A DNA stretch of 38,048 bases from Candidatus Mediterraneibacter norfolkensis (GTDB taxonomy: Bacteria > Bacillota > Clostridia > Lachnospirales > Lachnospiraceae): the NCBI GenBank assembly GCA_019120615.1, contig DWUT01000249.1, positions 1 through 38,048 of the forward strand, given 5' to 3'. The translations under genes and the position numbers were made by a program. The notes beneath the pieces are model-generated. The model saw only the letters and a list, made by a program, of their open reading frames with translations, made no database searches and had not been told where the DNA came from. Each line of letters starts with the position of its first letter. The first letter of the stretch is position 1. This document shows positions 27,588 to 36,526 of this stretch, in pieces.

Positions 27588-28271
27588 TTGAAAGAACTTT
27601 TTGAATCACCTTATTTCGGAGTTGCCCTGAGCGTGATTACTTTCGGGATCGGGGTAAAACTGAACCGGAAGCTGAAGACGCCGGTGTGCAACCCGCTGAT
27701 CATCGCCATAGTCCTGACATCAGGTGTACTGGTGATTTTTGACATCCCCTATGAATCCTACAATGTGGGCGGAGAGATCATCAACATGTTCCTGGCTCCG
27801 GCCACGGCATGTCTTGCCGTGGCGATCTATACAAAGAGACAGGTCCTGAAGGAATACTGGCTGCCTATCCTGGTGGGGTGCAGCGCCGGATCTGCGGCAT
27901 CCATGACAAGTGTCTACGTGATGTGCAGACTGTTCGGCCTGGATGACAGCCTGACAGTGTCTCTCATCCCGAAATCCGTGACCACGCCGATCGCGGTGAG
28001 CATCGCGGAGCCGGCGGGCGGCGTGGTCCCCATCACTGTGGTGGCGGTGATCGGAACGGGGATTCTGGGCGGGATCTTCGCCCCTCTCCTTATCAAAATA
28101 TTCCATGTCACAGATCCGGTGGCTGCGGGACTGGCGATCGGCGCATCCAGCCACGCTGTTGGAACTTCGAAAGCCATTGAGATCGGAGAAGTAGAAGGCG
28201 CTATGAGCGGACTCGCTATCGGGATCTGCGGGATCATCACAGTTCTGTTTTCCCTGCTGATCCATTTGTAA
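27588..28271 (+). CDS. LrgB/CidB-family protein (TTG start)
   Basis: NPLIIAIVLTSGVL; FLAPATACLAVAIYTKR; SLIPKSVTTPIAVSIAEPAGG; GASSHAVGTSKAIEIGEVEGAMSGLAIGI; SD aaggagg. Confidence 0.92.
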   Translation: MKELFESPYFGVALSVITFGIGVKLNRKLKTPVCNPLIIAIVLTSGVLVIFDIPYESYNVGGEIINMFLAPATACLAVAIYTKRQVLKEYWLPILVGCSAGSAASMTSVYVMCRLFGLDDSLTVSLIPKSVTTPIAVSIAEPAGGVVPITVVAVIGTGILGGIFAPLLIKIFHVTDPVAAGLAIGASSHAVGTSKAIEIGEVEGAMSGLAIGICGIITVLFSLLIHL

Positions 28272-28310
28272 GAGAAAAAGTCTCCGGGGAAAAAGAAAGG
28301 GGCATGGATT

Positions 28311-29873
28311 ATGAAAAAAGATATATCCCATACGATACGGAGAGCAGAGCGCTTCCCGGTCATCCTGATCGGAGAAGGACTTCTGGTGGGGGCAGCAGCC
28401 GGGCTGGTCGTGCTGCTCTACCGGCTGGCGCTGACCTTTGCGGGGAATGCGCTGTGTGAGATCCTAGGATTTATCGGAAAGGATCCGCTCCGGATCCTGG
28501 GATGGATGGCCGTTCTGGTCCTGATGGCGGTGATTGTGGGAAGACTGGTGAAACTGGAACCCATGATCTCCGGGAGCGGAATCCCTCAGGTGGAGGGAGA
28601 GATCCTCGGCAAGCTTTCCCAGAAGTGGAAGAGGGTGCTGCCGGCAAAATTTCTGGGAGGTTTCCTGTGTATCCTTGGAGGTCTCTCGCTGGGAAGGGAA
28701 GGCCCGTCGATCCAGCTGGGAGCAATGACGGGACAGGGTGTATCGCGTCTGCTGGACCGTGGAAAGACGGAAGAAAAATATCTGATGACCTGCGGTGCCA
28801 GCGCCGGGCTTGCCGCTGCGTTCCACGCGCCGCTTGCAGGGATGATGTTTTCCCTGGAAGAGATACATAAAGGATTCTCCGTGAATATATTGATCTCTGT
28901 TATGACAGCATCCGTAACGGCGGATTTCATCTCCTCCCATATCATCGGGATCGACCCGGTGTTCCAGTTTTCCATTGAACATGCCCTGCCGCAGAACTAT
29001 TACTGGATGCTGCTGATCCTCGGTGTGATCCTTGGCGTCCTTGGAGCGCTTTACAACCGTCTCATGCTCAAGGCCCAGGATCTGTATAAAAAACCGGCGT
29101 TTCTCGGAGTTACAGGGCGGCTGGTGATCGCCTTCCTGGCAGCAGGAGTGGTGGGACTTATCATGCCTTCCGTGCTTGGCAGCGGCAACGGACTGATCGT
29201 CTCTCTGACAGCCGGGGAGATGACGCTGGGACTGGTCGTGATCACATTTATTGTAAAGCTTCTGTTTTCCGCAGTCAGTTTCGGTTCCGGCGCTCCGGGA
29301 GGAATCTTCTTCCCGCTGCTGATCCTGGGAGCGCTGGCAGGCGGAGCCTTTGCCATGGCCGGGGTGCAGATCTTCGGGCTGGATCCCATGTATATCAATA
29401 ACTTCGTTCTTCTCGCCATGGCCGGATTTTTCACCGCCATCGTGCGGGCTCCTATTACCGGCATCATTCTTCTCTTCGAGATGTCCGGCTCAGTCAGCCA
29501 GATGCTTTCCCTTGCGATCGTCTCCGTGGCAGCGTACATCACGGCGACGCTCCTTCGATCCGAGCCTATCTATGAGAGCCTTCTGGGGAGGATCCTGGAA
29601 GGACAGGGTGCGAAGAGACAGACTGCCGGCGGACAGAAGGTGCTGAGCGAGTTTGCGATCATGGGCGGATCTGTGCTGGAAGGGCGGAAAGTCATGGAGA
29701 TCCACTGGCCCTCCAGATGTCTCATCGTCTCCCTTGAGAGGGACGGAAAGGAACTCATTCCCAGGGGAAAGACCATACTCCAGGCAGGGGACAGGCTGAC
29801 GGTGATGACGGATGAGAGAGATGCAGGATATATACATGACAAATTGGAAAACTTATGTTATACTTCAATTTAG
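28311..29873 (+). CDS. ClC-family H+/Cl- exchange transporter with C-terminal TrkA-C (RCK_C) domain
   Basis: GSGIPQVEGE; GREGPSIQLGAMTG; MMFSLEEIHKGFS; GSGAPGGIFFPLL. Confidence 0.93.
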   Translation: MKKDISHTIRRAERFPVILIGEGLLVGAAAGLVVLLYRLALTFAGNALCEILGFIGKDPLRILGWMAVLVLMAVIVGRLVKLEPMISGSGIPQVEGEILGKLSQKWKRVLPAKFLGGFLCILGGLSLGREGPSIQLGAMTGQGVSRLLDRGKTEEKYLMTCGASAGLAAAFHAPLAGMMFSLEEIHKGFSVNILISVMTASVTADFISSHIIGIDPVFQFSIEHALPQNYYWMLLILGVILGVLGALYNRLMLKAQDLYKKPAFLGVTGRLVIAFLAAGVVGLIMPSVLGSGNGLIVSLTAGEMTLGLVVITFIVKLLFSAVSFGSGAPGGIFFPLLILGALAGGAFAMAGVQIFGLDPMYINNFVLLAMAGFFTAIVRAPITGIILLFEMSGSVSQMLSLAIVSVAAYITATLLRSEPIYESLLGRILEGQGAKRQTAGGQKVLSEFAIMGGSVLEGRKVMEIHWPSRCLIVSLERDGKELIPRGKTILQAGDRLTVMTDERDAGYIHDKLENLCYTSI

Positions 29874-29900
29874 TTAGTAAATCAAAGGAGTACTGCAGAC

Positions 29901-30596
29901 ATGAAGAGAATTTTGCTTAAACTGAGCGGAGAGGCACTGGCAGGAGAGAAGAAGACCGGATTCGACGAGGAGACCTGCATCGGTGTGGCGCAGCAGGTAA
30001 AAAAGCTGGTTGATGACGGCATCCAGGTGGCGATCGTGACCGGGGGAGGAAACTTCTGGCGCGGGAGGACAAGCGAGACGATAGACCGGACGAAGGCGGA
30101 CCAGATCGGGATGCTCGCAACGGTGATGAACTGTATCTACGTGTCGGATATCTTCCGCCATGTGGGAATGAAGACAGAGGTGTTCACTCCTTTTGTGTGC
30201 GGCGCGTTCACAACGTTGTTTTCAAAGGACGCGGCGGTGGAAGCGCTGGAGTCGGGGAAGGTGATCTTCTTTGCCGGCGGAACAGGACATCCGTACTTCT
30301 CAACGGATACAGGGGCTGTGCTCCGCGCCATTGAGATCGAGGCGGACGCGATGCTTCTTGCCAAGGCCATCGACGGGATCTACGACAGCGATCCGAAGGT
30401 CAACCCGGAGGCGGTCAAGTACGATGAAGTTTCGATCCAGGAAGTGATCGACAAAAAGCTGGCGGCAGTGGATCTGACAGCATCGATCCTCTGTCTGGAA
30501 AATAAGATGCCTATGCTCGTGTTCGGGCTGAACGAAGAGAACAGCATTGCCAGGACTATGAGCGGAAATTTCACAGGAACAAAAGTGACAGTTTAG
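29901..30596 (+). CDS. pyrH: UMP kinase
   Basis: KRILLKLSGEALAGEKKTGFD; IVTGGGNFWRGR; DAMLLAKAIDGIYDSDPK. Confidence 0.97.
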   Translation: MKRILLKLSGEALAGEKKTGFDEETCIGVAQQVKKLVDDGIQVAIVTGGGNFWRGRTSETIDRTKADQIGMLATVMNCIYVSDIFRHVGMKTEVFTPFVCGAFTTLFSKDAAVEALESGKVIFFAGGTGHPYFSTDTGAVLRAIEIEADAMLLAKAIDGIYDSDPKVNPEAVKYDEVSIQEVIDKKLAAVDLTASILCLENKMPMLVFGLNEENSIARTMSGNFTGTKVTV

Positions 30597-30608
30597 GAGG
30601 ACTCTGGT

Positions 30609-31160
30609 ATGGATGAGAAATTAGTTGTATATGATAATAAGATGACGAAGACGATCAATAATCTTGATTCTGAGCTCGTGACGATCCGTGCGGGACGCGC
30701 CAATCCCCATGTGCTGGACAAGATCGTGGTAGATTACTATGGAGCGCCCACTCCGATTCAGCAGGTGGCGAATGTTTCGGTTCCCGAGGCCAGGATGATC
30801 CAGATCCAGCCCTGGGAGAAAAGCATGTTAAAGGCGATCGAGAAAGCGATCCTTACATCGGATATCGGGATCAACCCGACCAACGACGGATCCTCGATCC
30901 GGCTGGTATTCCCGGAACTGACGGAGGAGCGCAGAAAAGAGCTGGCAAAGGATGTAAAGAAGAAGGGCGAGGCGGCAAAGGTGGCTGTCCGCAATATCCG
31001 CCGCGATGGAAACGTGGCATTTAAGAAACTGAAGGGAACCGAGATATCAGAGGACGGCATCAAGGATCTGGAAGACGGACTTCAGAAGATCACAGACAAG
31101 TATATCGAGAAGATCGACAAGATGGTCGAAGCGAAGTCAAAAGAAATCATGACAGTATAG
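30609..31160 (+). CDS. frr: Ribosome recycling factor
   Basis: LVTIRAGRANPHVLDKIVVDYYGAPTPIQQVANVSVPEARMIQIQPWEKSMLKAIEKAI. Confidence 0.98.
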   Translation: MDEKLVVYDNKMTKTINNLDSELVTIRAGRANPHVLDKIVVDYYGAPTPIQQVANVSVPEARMIQIQPWEKSMLKAIEKAILTSDIGINPTNDGSSIRLVFPELTEERRKELAKDVKKKGEAAKVAVRNIRRDGNVAFKKLKGTEISEDGIKDLEDGLQKITDKYIEKIDKMVEAKSKEIMTV

Positions 31161-31203
31161 AAAGAGAGGATCGGATAGGGGAAGATTCCCTTCGCCTATC
31201 CGC

Positions 31204-31265
31204 CGCGATACCGCGGACAGCTCACAGCACTGCTGTTCGCTGTCCGTGCCCGGCAAACAGCTGCT
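31204..31265 (+). repeat. Structured intergenic repeat family 2, copy 2
   Basis: GCGATACCGCGGACAGCTCACAGCA...CGCTGTCCGTGCCCGGCAAA; matches the reverse complement of 18652-18755 with a shorter centre. Confidence 0.7.
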
Positions 31266-31294
31266 CGTGCAAGCATGGCAGCTGCTTGCCGGGC
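31248..31294 (+). other. Strong GC-rich hairpin in the frr-uppS intergenic region
   Basis: GCCCGGCAA a CAGCTGC ... GCAGCTG c TTGCCGGGC. Confidence 0.7.
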
Positions 31295-31310
31295 TTATCG
31301 CACAAAACAG

Positions 31311-31340
31311 AAAGGGGGCTTTTTTCAGGCTCCCTTTTGC
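31311..31340 (+). terminator. Hairpin with T run upstream of uppS
   Basis: aaagggggc tttttca ggctcccttttg. Confidence 0.65.
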
Positions 31341-31376
31341 TCTGACAGCAGAATAAAAATGAGAGAGGGATAGAAA

Positions 31377-32084
31377 ATGAAAGTACCGCAGCATATAGCG
31401 ATCATCCTGGACGGAAACGGCCGCTGGGCAAAGGGAAAAGGGATGCCGAGAAATTACGGTCATGCTCAGGGGAGCAAGAACGTGGAGCGGATCTGTGAGG
31501 AAGCCTGGAGGATGGGGATAAAATACCTTACCGTGTACGCCTTCTCCACAGAGAACTGGAACCGTCCAAAGGGCGAGGTGGACGCGCTGATGAAGCTGCT
31601 CCGCAATTATATGAAGTCCTGCCTGAAAACGGCGGCGAAAAATGATATGAAGATCCGCGTGATCGGAGATATCAAAACTCTGGATGAGGATATCAAAAGC
31701 AGGATCAAGGAGCTGGAGGAAGCGACTGTGAACAACGGCGGCCTGAATTTCACCATTGCCCTGAACTACGGAAGCCGGGATGAACTGACAAGAGCGGCAA
31801 AAAGGATGGCAGAGGACTGCGCAGCCGGAAAGCTGGATCCGTCAAAGATCGATGAGACAGTGTATGAGTCTTACCTGGATACTCACGGGATCCCGGATCC
31901 GGATCTGATGATCCGGACCAGCGGAGAACAGCGGCTTTCCAACTATCTGCTCTGGCAGCTGGCATACTCGGAGTTTTATTTCACGGATGTGCCCTGGCCT
32001 GATTTTACAAAAGAAGAACTGGTAAAAGCAGTGGAGGAATACAACCACAGGCACAGACGTTTCGGCGGAGTGGAGGAGGAATAG
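31377..32084 (+). CDS. uppS: Isoprenyl transferase (undecaprenyl diphosphate synthase)
   Basis: HIAIILDGNGRWAKGKGMPRNYGHAQGSKNVERI; PDPDLMIRTSGEQRLSNYLLWQLAYSEFYF. Confidence 0.97.
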   Translation: MKVPQHIAIILDGNGRWAKGKGMPRNYGHAQGSKNVERICEEAWRMGIKYLTVYAFSTENWNRPKGEVDALMKLLRNYMKSCLKTAAKNDMKIRVIGDIKTLDEDIKSRIKELEEATVNNGGLNFTIALNYGSRDELTRAAKRMAEDCAAGKLDPSKIDETVYESYLDTHGIPDPDLMIRTSGEQRLSNYLLWQLAYSEFYFTDVPWPDFTKEELVKAVEEYNHRHRRFGGVEEE

Positions 32085-32087
32085 ATC

Positions 32088-32900
32088 ATGTTTAAAACAC
32101 GGCTGTTAAGCGGAATACTACTGGTGATCATCGCGCTGGTCACCCTGATAACAGGCGGAAATCTTCTCTTTCTTGTTCTGCTTGCCATCAGCCTGATCGG
32201 ACTGACAGAATTGTACAAGGTGTTTGCGATCGAGAGAAAGGCGCCGGGGATCGTCGGCTATGTCTTCGCAGTGCTCTATTACGGCCTTCTCTACTTTAAA
32301 CCGATCCTCCCGGGGGATACAGTGGACTGGTTCATGATGCTCTTTCTGGGCCATCTGATCTGTCAGATGGCTGTGATCGTGTTTGCCTATCCGAAATATA
32401 ACACGCAGCAGATCATGGCGGCTTTTTTCGGCGTTTTCTATGTGGCGGTGATGCTCTCCTACATCTACCAGACCAGGATCCTGCCGGGAGGCGTGTTTAC
32501 AGTCTGGCTTGTCTTTGTCTGTGCATGGGGATGCGATACCTGCGCTTACTGTGTGGGGATGCTCATCGGAAGGCATAAGATGGCTCCGATATTGAGCCCG
32601 AAGAAATCCGTGGAAGGTGGCATTGGCGGTATCCTGGGAGCAGCTCTGATCGGAGTACTTTACGCTCTGGCGATCAATTACTGGGGGGACGCCGGTGTGA
32701 ACACACTGTCCTTTGCTGTCATCGGGGCAGTGGGAGGAGCAATCTCCCAGGTAGGAGATCTGGCGGCTTCCGCGATCAAGAGATATCACAACATCAAAGA
32801 CTACGGAAAACTGATCCCCGGACACGGCGGGATCCTGGACCGGTTTGACAGTGTGATCGTCACTGCGCCGATCATCTACTATCTTGCGATCCTGCTTTGA
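32088..32900 (+). CDS. cdsA: Phosphatidate cytidylyltransferase
   Basis: Polytopic; SPKKSVEGGIGGILGA; SQVGDLAASAIKRYHNIKDYGKLIPGHGGILDRFDS. Confidence 0.96.
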   Translation: MFKTRLLSGILLVIIALVTLITGGNLLFLVLLAISLIGLTELYKVFAIERKAPGIVGYVFAVLYYGLLYFKPILPGDTVDWFMMLFLGHLICQMAVIVFAYPKYNTQQIMAAFFGVFYVAVMLSYIYQTRILPGGVFTVWLVFVCAWGCDTCAYCVGMLIGRHKMAPILSPKKSVEGGIGGILGAALIGVLYALAINYWGDAGVNTLSFAVIGAVGGAISQVGDLAASAIKRYHNIKDYGKLIPGHGGILDRFDSVIVTAPIIYYLAILL

Positions 32901-32955
32901 GTCCATGTCTGATCGCAATAAAGAGATTATTCGAGAGAAGAAGAGGGAAACATAT

Positions 32956-34098
32956 ATGAAGAAAATCGCAATACTTGGTTCCACAGGATCCATCGGGACT
33001 CAGACTCTGGAGATCGTAAGGACGAACGGGGATCTGGAAGTAGTGGCTCTGGCTGCTGGAAACAATATCGATCTGCTGGAGCAGCAGATCCGGGAGTTCA
33101 GACCAAAGCTTGCCGCTGTTTGGAAAGAAGAGCGGGCGGCAGAGTTAAAAAGCCGCCTGGGCGACATGAATGTGCGCGTGGTATACGGTATGGACGGCCT
33201 TCTTGAGGTGGCGGCAGTACCGGAGTCGGAAATCCTGGTAACGGCGATCGTCGGGATGATCGGTATCCGCCCCACTATTGAAGCGATCCGCGCGGGAAAG
33301 GATATTGCCCTTGCGAACAAGGAGACCCTGGTCACAGCAGGTCATATCATCATGCCTCTGGCAAAAGAATGCGGCGTGTCCATTCTTCCGGTGGACAGTG
33401 AGCACAGCGCCATCTTCCAGTCTTTCCAGGGAGGGCAGAGAAAGGCTCTGCACAAGATTCTCCTGACTGCCTCCGGCGGACCTTTCCGGGGAAAGAAAAG
33501 AGAGGAACTGGAGAATATCCAGGTGGAGGATGCGCTGAAACATCCGAACTGGGAGATGGGGAGGAAGATCACCATCGATTCCTCCACCATGGTGAACAAA
33601 GGCCTGGAAGTGATCGAGGCAAAATGGCTCTTCGGGGTCACGGTGGATCAGATCCAGGTCGTCGTGCAGCCCCAGAGCATCATTCATTCCATGGTGGAAT
33701 ATGAGGACGGGGCGGTCATCGCACAGCTTGGAACGCCGGATATGAAGCTTCCGATCCAGTATGCCCTGTATTATCCGGAGCGCAGATACCTGCCCGGAGA
33801 CAGACTGGATTTCGGGACACTGTCACAGATCACATTCGAGAAACCGGATATGGAGACCTTTTACGGACTGAAGCTTGCCTTTGAGGCAGGACGCCGGGGA
33901 GGATCCCTTCCGACTGTCCTCAACGCGGCAAATGAGTTCGCGGTGGCCATGTTCCTTGACAGGAAGATAAAGTATCTTCAGATCCCGGAGATCATACAGG
34001 CGTGTATGGAGGCACATAAAAATATTCCGGATCCGACGGTGGAAGAGATACTAAAGACCGAACAGGAAACATATGAATTTATTAAAAACAGGTGGTAA
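32956..34098 (+). CDS. dxr: 1-deoxy-D-xylulose-5-phosphate reductoisomerase
   Basis: MKKIAILGSTGSIGTQTLEIV; ANKETLVTAGHIIMPLA; PVDSEHSAIFQ; NWEMGRKITIDSSTMVNKGLE. Confidence 0.97.
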   Translation: MKKIAILGSTGSIGTQTLEIVRTNGDLEVVALAAGNNIDLLEQQIREFRPKLAAVWKEERAAELKSRLGDMNVRVVYGMDGLLEVAAVPESEILVTAIVGMIGIRPTIEAIRAGKDIALANKETLVTAGHIIMPLAKECGVSILPVDSEHSAIFQSFQGGQRKALHKILLTASGGPFRGKKREELENIQVEDALKHPNWEMGRKITIDSSTMVNKGLEVIEAKWLFGVTVDQIQVVVQPQSIIHSMVEYEDGAVIAQLGTPDMKLPIQYALYYPERRYLPGDRLDFGTLSQITFEKPDMETFYGLKLAFEAGRRGGSLPTVLNAANEFAVAMFLDRKIKYLQIPEIIQACMEAHKNIPDPTVEEILKTEQETYEFIKNRW

Positions 34099-34101
34099 TC
34101 A

Positions 34102-35133
34102 ATGGGGATTATTATAGCGATCATACTATTCAGCTTTATCATCATCTTTCATGAGCTGGGACATTTTCTCCTGGCAAAGGCCAATGGTATCCGGGTGGAT
34201 GAATTTTCACTGGGACTTGGGCCGACGCTGGTGGGGAAGGAGATTGGCGGCACAAAATTCTGCATCAAGCTCCTTCCTTTCGGCGGCGCCTGCATGATGG
34301 GAGAAGACGACGCGGATGATATGTCAGAGGGGAGCTTTAACAGCAAATCCGTCTGGGCGAGGATCTCCGTCATAGCTGCGGGACCGGTGTTCAATCTGAT
34401 CCTGGCATGGATCATGAGCGTGATCATCATTCTGTTCGTGGGATACCAGCCCACAACGATCAGCGGTGTGAGCGAGGGTTACTCTGCGGAAGAACAGGGG
34501 ATGCAGGCCGGCGATGAGATCAGGGAGATCAACGGAAGGCGGGTCTACATCTGGAACGATATCAGTCTCTATACGCTCACCCATCCCAATGAGACGACGC
34601 TGGAAGTGGTGTATGAGCGGGACGGTGAAGAGTACACGGCAGTGCTGGAGGCACGTCAGCTGGAGGGAGACACTTCCTCGAAACTGGGCGTTATCAGCAG
34701 CGGTTCCGTGGAGACCGGGGTTCTGGGCTCCCTGGAATACGGAGTCTACACAGTGAGATACTGGATCACCTACGCCATCGACAGTCTGCGGATGCTGGTG
34801 ACCGGTCAGGTGGGGATCCGGGATATGTCAGGACCCGTGGGAATCGTGAGCGCGGTGGACAGTGTATACCAGGCGGCCGCGCCGTCAGGGCTTCTGATGG
34901 TGATCCTGAATCTGATGAATTTCGGTGTGTTCATATCTGCCAACTTAGGCGTCATGAACCTGCTTCCGATCCCGGCTCTGGACGGAGGACGCCTTGTCTT
35001 TCTTATCGTGGAGGCGGTGCGCCGCAAGCGTATCCCGCCGGAGAAGGAGGGAATGGTCCATTTTGCGGGATTTGCCCTTCTGATGGTGCTGATGGTGGTC
35101 GTCATGTACAACGATATTCTGAGACTGTTCTGA
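34102..35133 (+). CDS. rseP: RIP metalloprotease (site-2 protease, RseP/RasP)
   Basis: FHELGHFLLAKANGIRVDEFSLGLGP; PDZ region; NLGVMNLLPIPALDGGRLVF. Confidence 0.95.
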   Translation: MGIIIAIILFSFIIIFHELGHFLLAKANGIRVDEFSLGLGPTLVGKEIGGTKFCIKLLPFGGACMMGEDDADDMSEGSFNSKSVWARISVIAAGPVFNLILAWIMSVIIILFVGYQPTTISGVSEGYSAEEQGMQAGDEIREINGRRVYIWNDISLYTLTHPNETTLEVVYERDGEEYTAVLEARQLEGDTSSKLGVISSGSVETGVLGSLEYGVYTVRYWITYAIDSLRMLVTGQVGIRDMSGPVGIVSAVDSVYQAAAPSGLLMVILNLMNFGVFISANLGVMNLLPIPALDGGRLVFLIVEAVRRKRIPPEKEGMVHFAGFALLMVLMVVVMYNDILRLF

Positions 35134-35155
35134 TCTTATAGTTGTTCTAAACAGC

Positions 35156-35203
35156 TGCCTCTGCATATATATTAAAGAAATGATCATATGCAGAGGCATT
35201 TAA
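35156..35203 (+). terminator. 13-bp perfect hairpin after rseP that overlaps the next gene's initiation region
   Basis: TGCCTCTGCATAT (35156-35168) / ATATGCAGAGGCA (35186-35198) then tttaattATG. Confidence 0.6.
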
Positions 35204-35205
35204 TT

Positions 35206-36471
35206 ATGAGTGAAATAAGAGCAATGCAGGATGAGGCTTCCGAAAAAGGAAAGCTCCAGATCAATATCGTATCCTCCGTGACCTCTTACCCGGTCACGAA
35301 CGCGGTGATCTCCATTTCCTACACCGGAGTTCCGGAGAGCACTCTGGAGAGACTAACCACAGATTCCTCCGGCCAGACAGAAACCATTGAGCTGAACGCT
35401 CCGCCGGAGGAGTGGAGTCTGGACCGTAACAATGAGAGACAGCCCTACTCGGAATATACGCTGGATATCAGCGCGCCCGGTTTTGAGCCGGTCAGTATCG
35501 CAGGGACGGAGATCCTGGCAAACACAAAGGCAATCCAGAATGTCAGGATGCGTCCAAGTGACAACGGTCAGGAGGAAGAAGAGGTCTTTGTAATCCCCGC
35601 ACATACCCTGTACGGGGATTATCCGCCCAAGATTGCGGAGGAGGAGATCAAACCGGTCAATGAGAGCGGAGAGATTGTCCTGAGCCGTGTGGTAATCCCG
35701 GAATACATCGTGGTCCATGACGGATCCCCGCGGGACAGTACGGCGACTAACTACTATGTAAAGTACAAAGACTATATCAAGAATGTGGCGTCCAGCGAGA
35801 TTTACGCAACCTGGCCGGCGAATACGATCCGAGCCAATGTGCTGGCGATCATGTCGTTCACGTTGAACAGGGTCTACACTGAGTGGTACAGAAATAAAGG
35901 ATATGATTTTACGATCACATCCTCCACTGCTTTTGACCACAAGTGGATCCCGGAGCGGAATATCTACGAGTCCATCTCGGTCATCGTGGATGAACTTTTC
36001 TCAAACTATCTCTCCAGGCCCAATGTGCGTCAGCCCATCCTGACCCAGTACTGCGACGGGAAAAGGGTGACCTGTCCGAACTGGATGACCCAGTGGGGGG
36101 CCAAGGAACTGGGGGATCAGGGATTCAGCCCCATAGAGATCCTTCGTTACTATTACGGGGACGATATGTATATCAATACGGCACAGGAGATCTCCGGGAT
36201 ACCAGCGTCCTGGCCGGGAAGCAATCTGGAGCAGGGATCCCGGGGCGAGAAGGTCAGGCAGATGCAGGAGGAGATCAATGTGATCGCAGGAGCATATCCC
36301 GCCATACCCAGGATCAACCCGGACGGGATATACGGTCCTGCAACCGCCGCGGCGGTGGAAAAGATCCAGTCTGTCTTCGGCCTTCCTGTGACGGGCGTGG
36401 TGGATTATAAAACATGGTATAAGATCTCAGAGATCTACGTGGGCGTCTCCAGGATCGCGGAACTGACCTGA
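35206..36471 (+). CDS. SpoIID/LytB-like protein with C-terminal peptidoglycan-binding domain (start probably 35206)
   Basis: YIKNVASSEIYATWPANTIRANVLAIMSFTLNRVYTEWYRNKGYDFTITSSTAFDHKW; SRGEKVRQMQEEINVI...YGPATAAAVEKIQSVFGLPVTGVVDYKTWYKI. Confidence 0.82.
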   Translation: MSEIRAMQDEASEKGKLQINIVSSVTSYPVTNAVISISYTGVPESTLERLTTDSSGQTETIELNAPPEEWSLDRNNERQPYSEYTLDISAPGFEPVSIAGTEILANTKAIQNVRMRPSDNGQEEEEVFVIPAHTLYGDYPPKIAEEEIKPVNESGEIVLSRVVIPEYIVVHDGSPRDSTATNYYVKYKDYIKNVASSEIYATWPANTIRANVLAIMSFTLNRVYTEWYRNKGYDFTITSSTAFDHKWIPERNIYESISVIVDELFSNYLSRPNVRQPILTQYCDGKRVTCPNWMTQWGAKELGDQGFSPIEILRYYYGDDMYINTAQEISGIPASWPGSNLEQGSRGEKVRQMQEEINVIAGAYPAIPRINPDGIYGPATAAAVEKIQSVFGLPVTGVVDYKTWYKISEIYVGVSRIAELT

Positions 36472-36526
36472 GGAAGAGAAGAACACTGACAAAGAATCTG
36501 ATATTACGGATACAGAGAGGAGAACC

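Noticed and set aside
32118-32993. 291-aa minus-strand ORF opposite cdsA
   Set aside because: Antisense shadow ORF; Asp/His-rich with no membrane or enzyme motifs.
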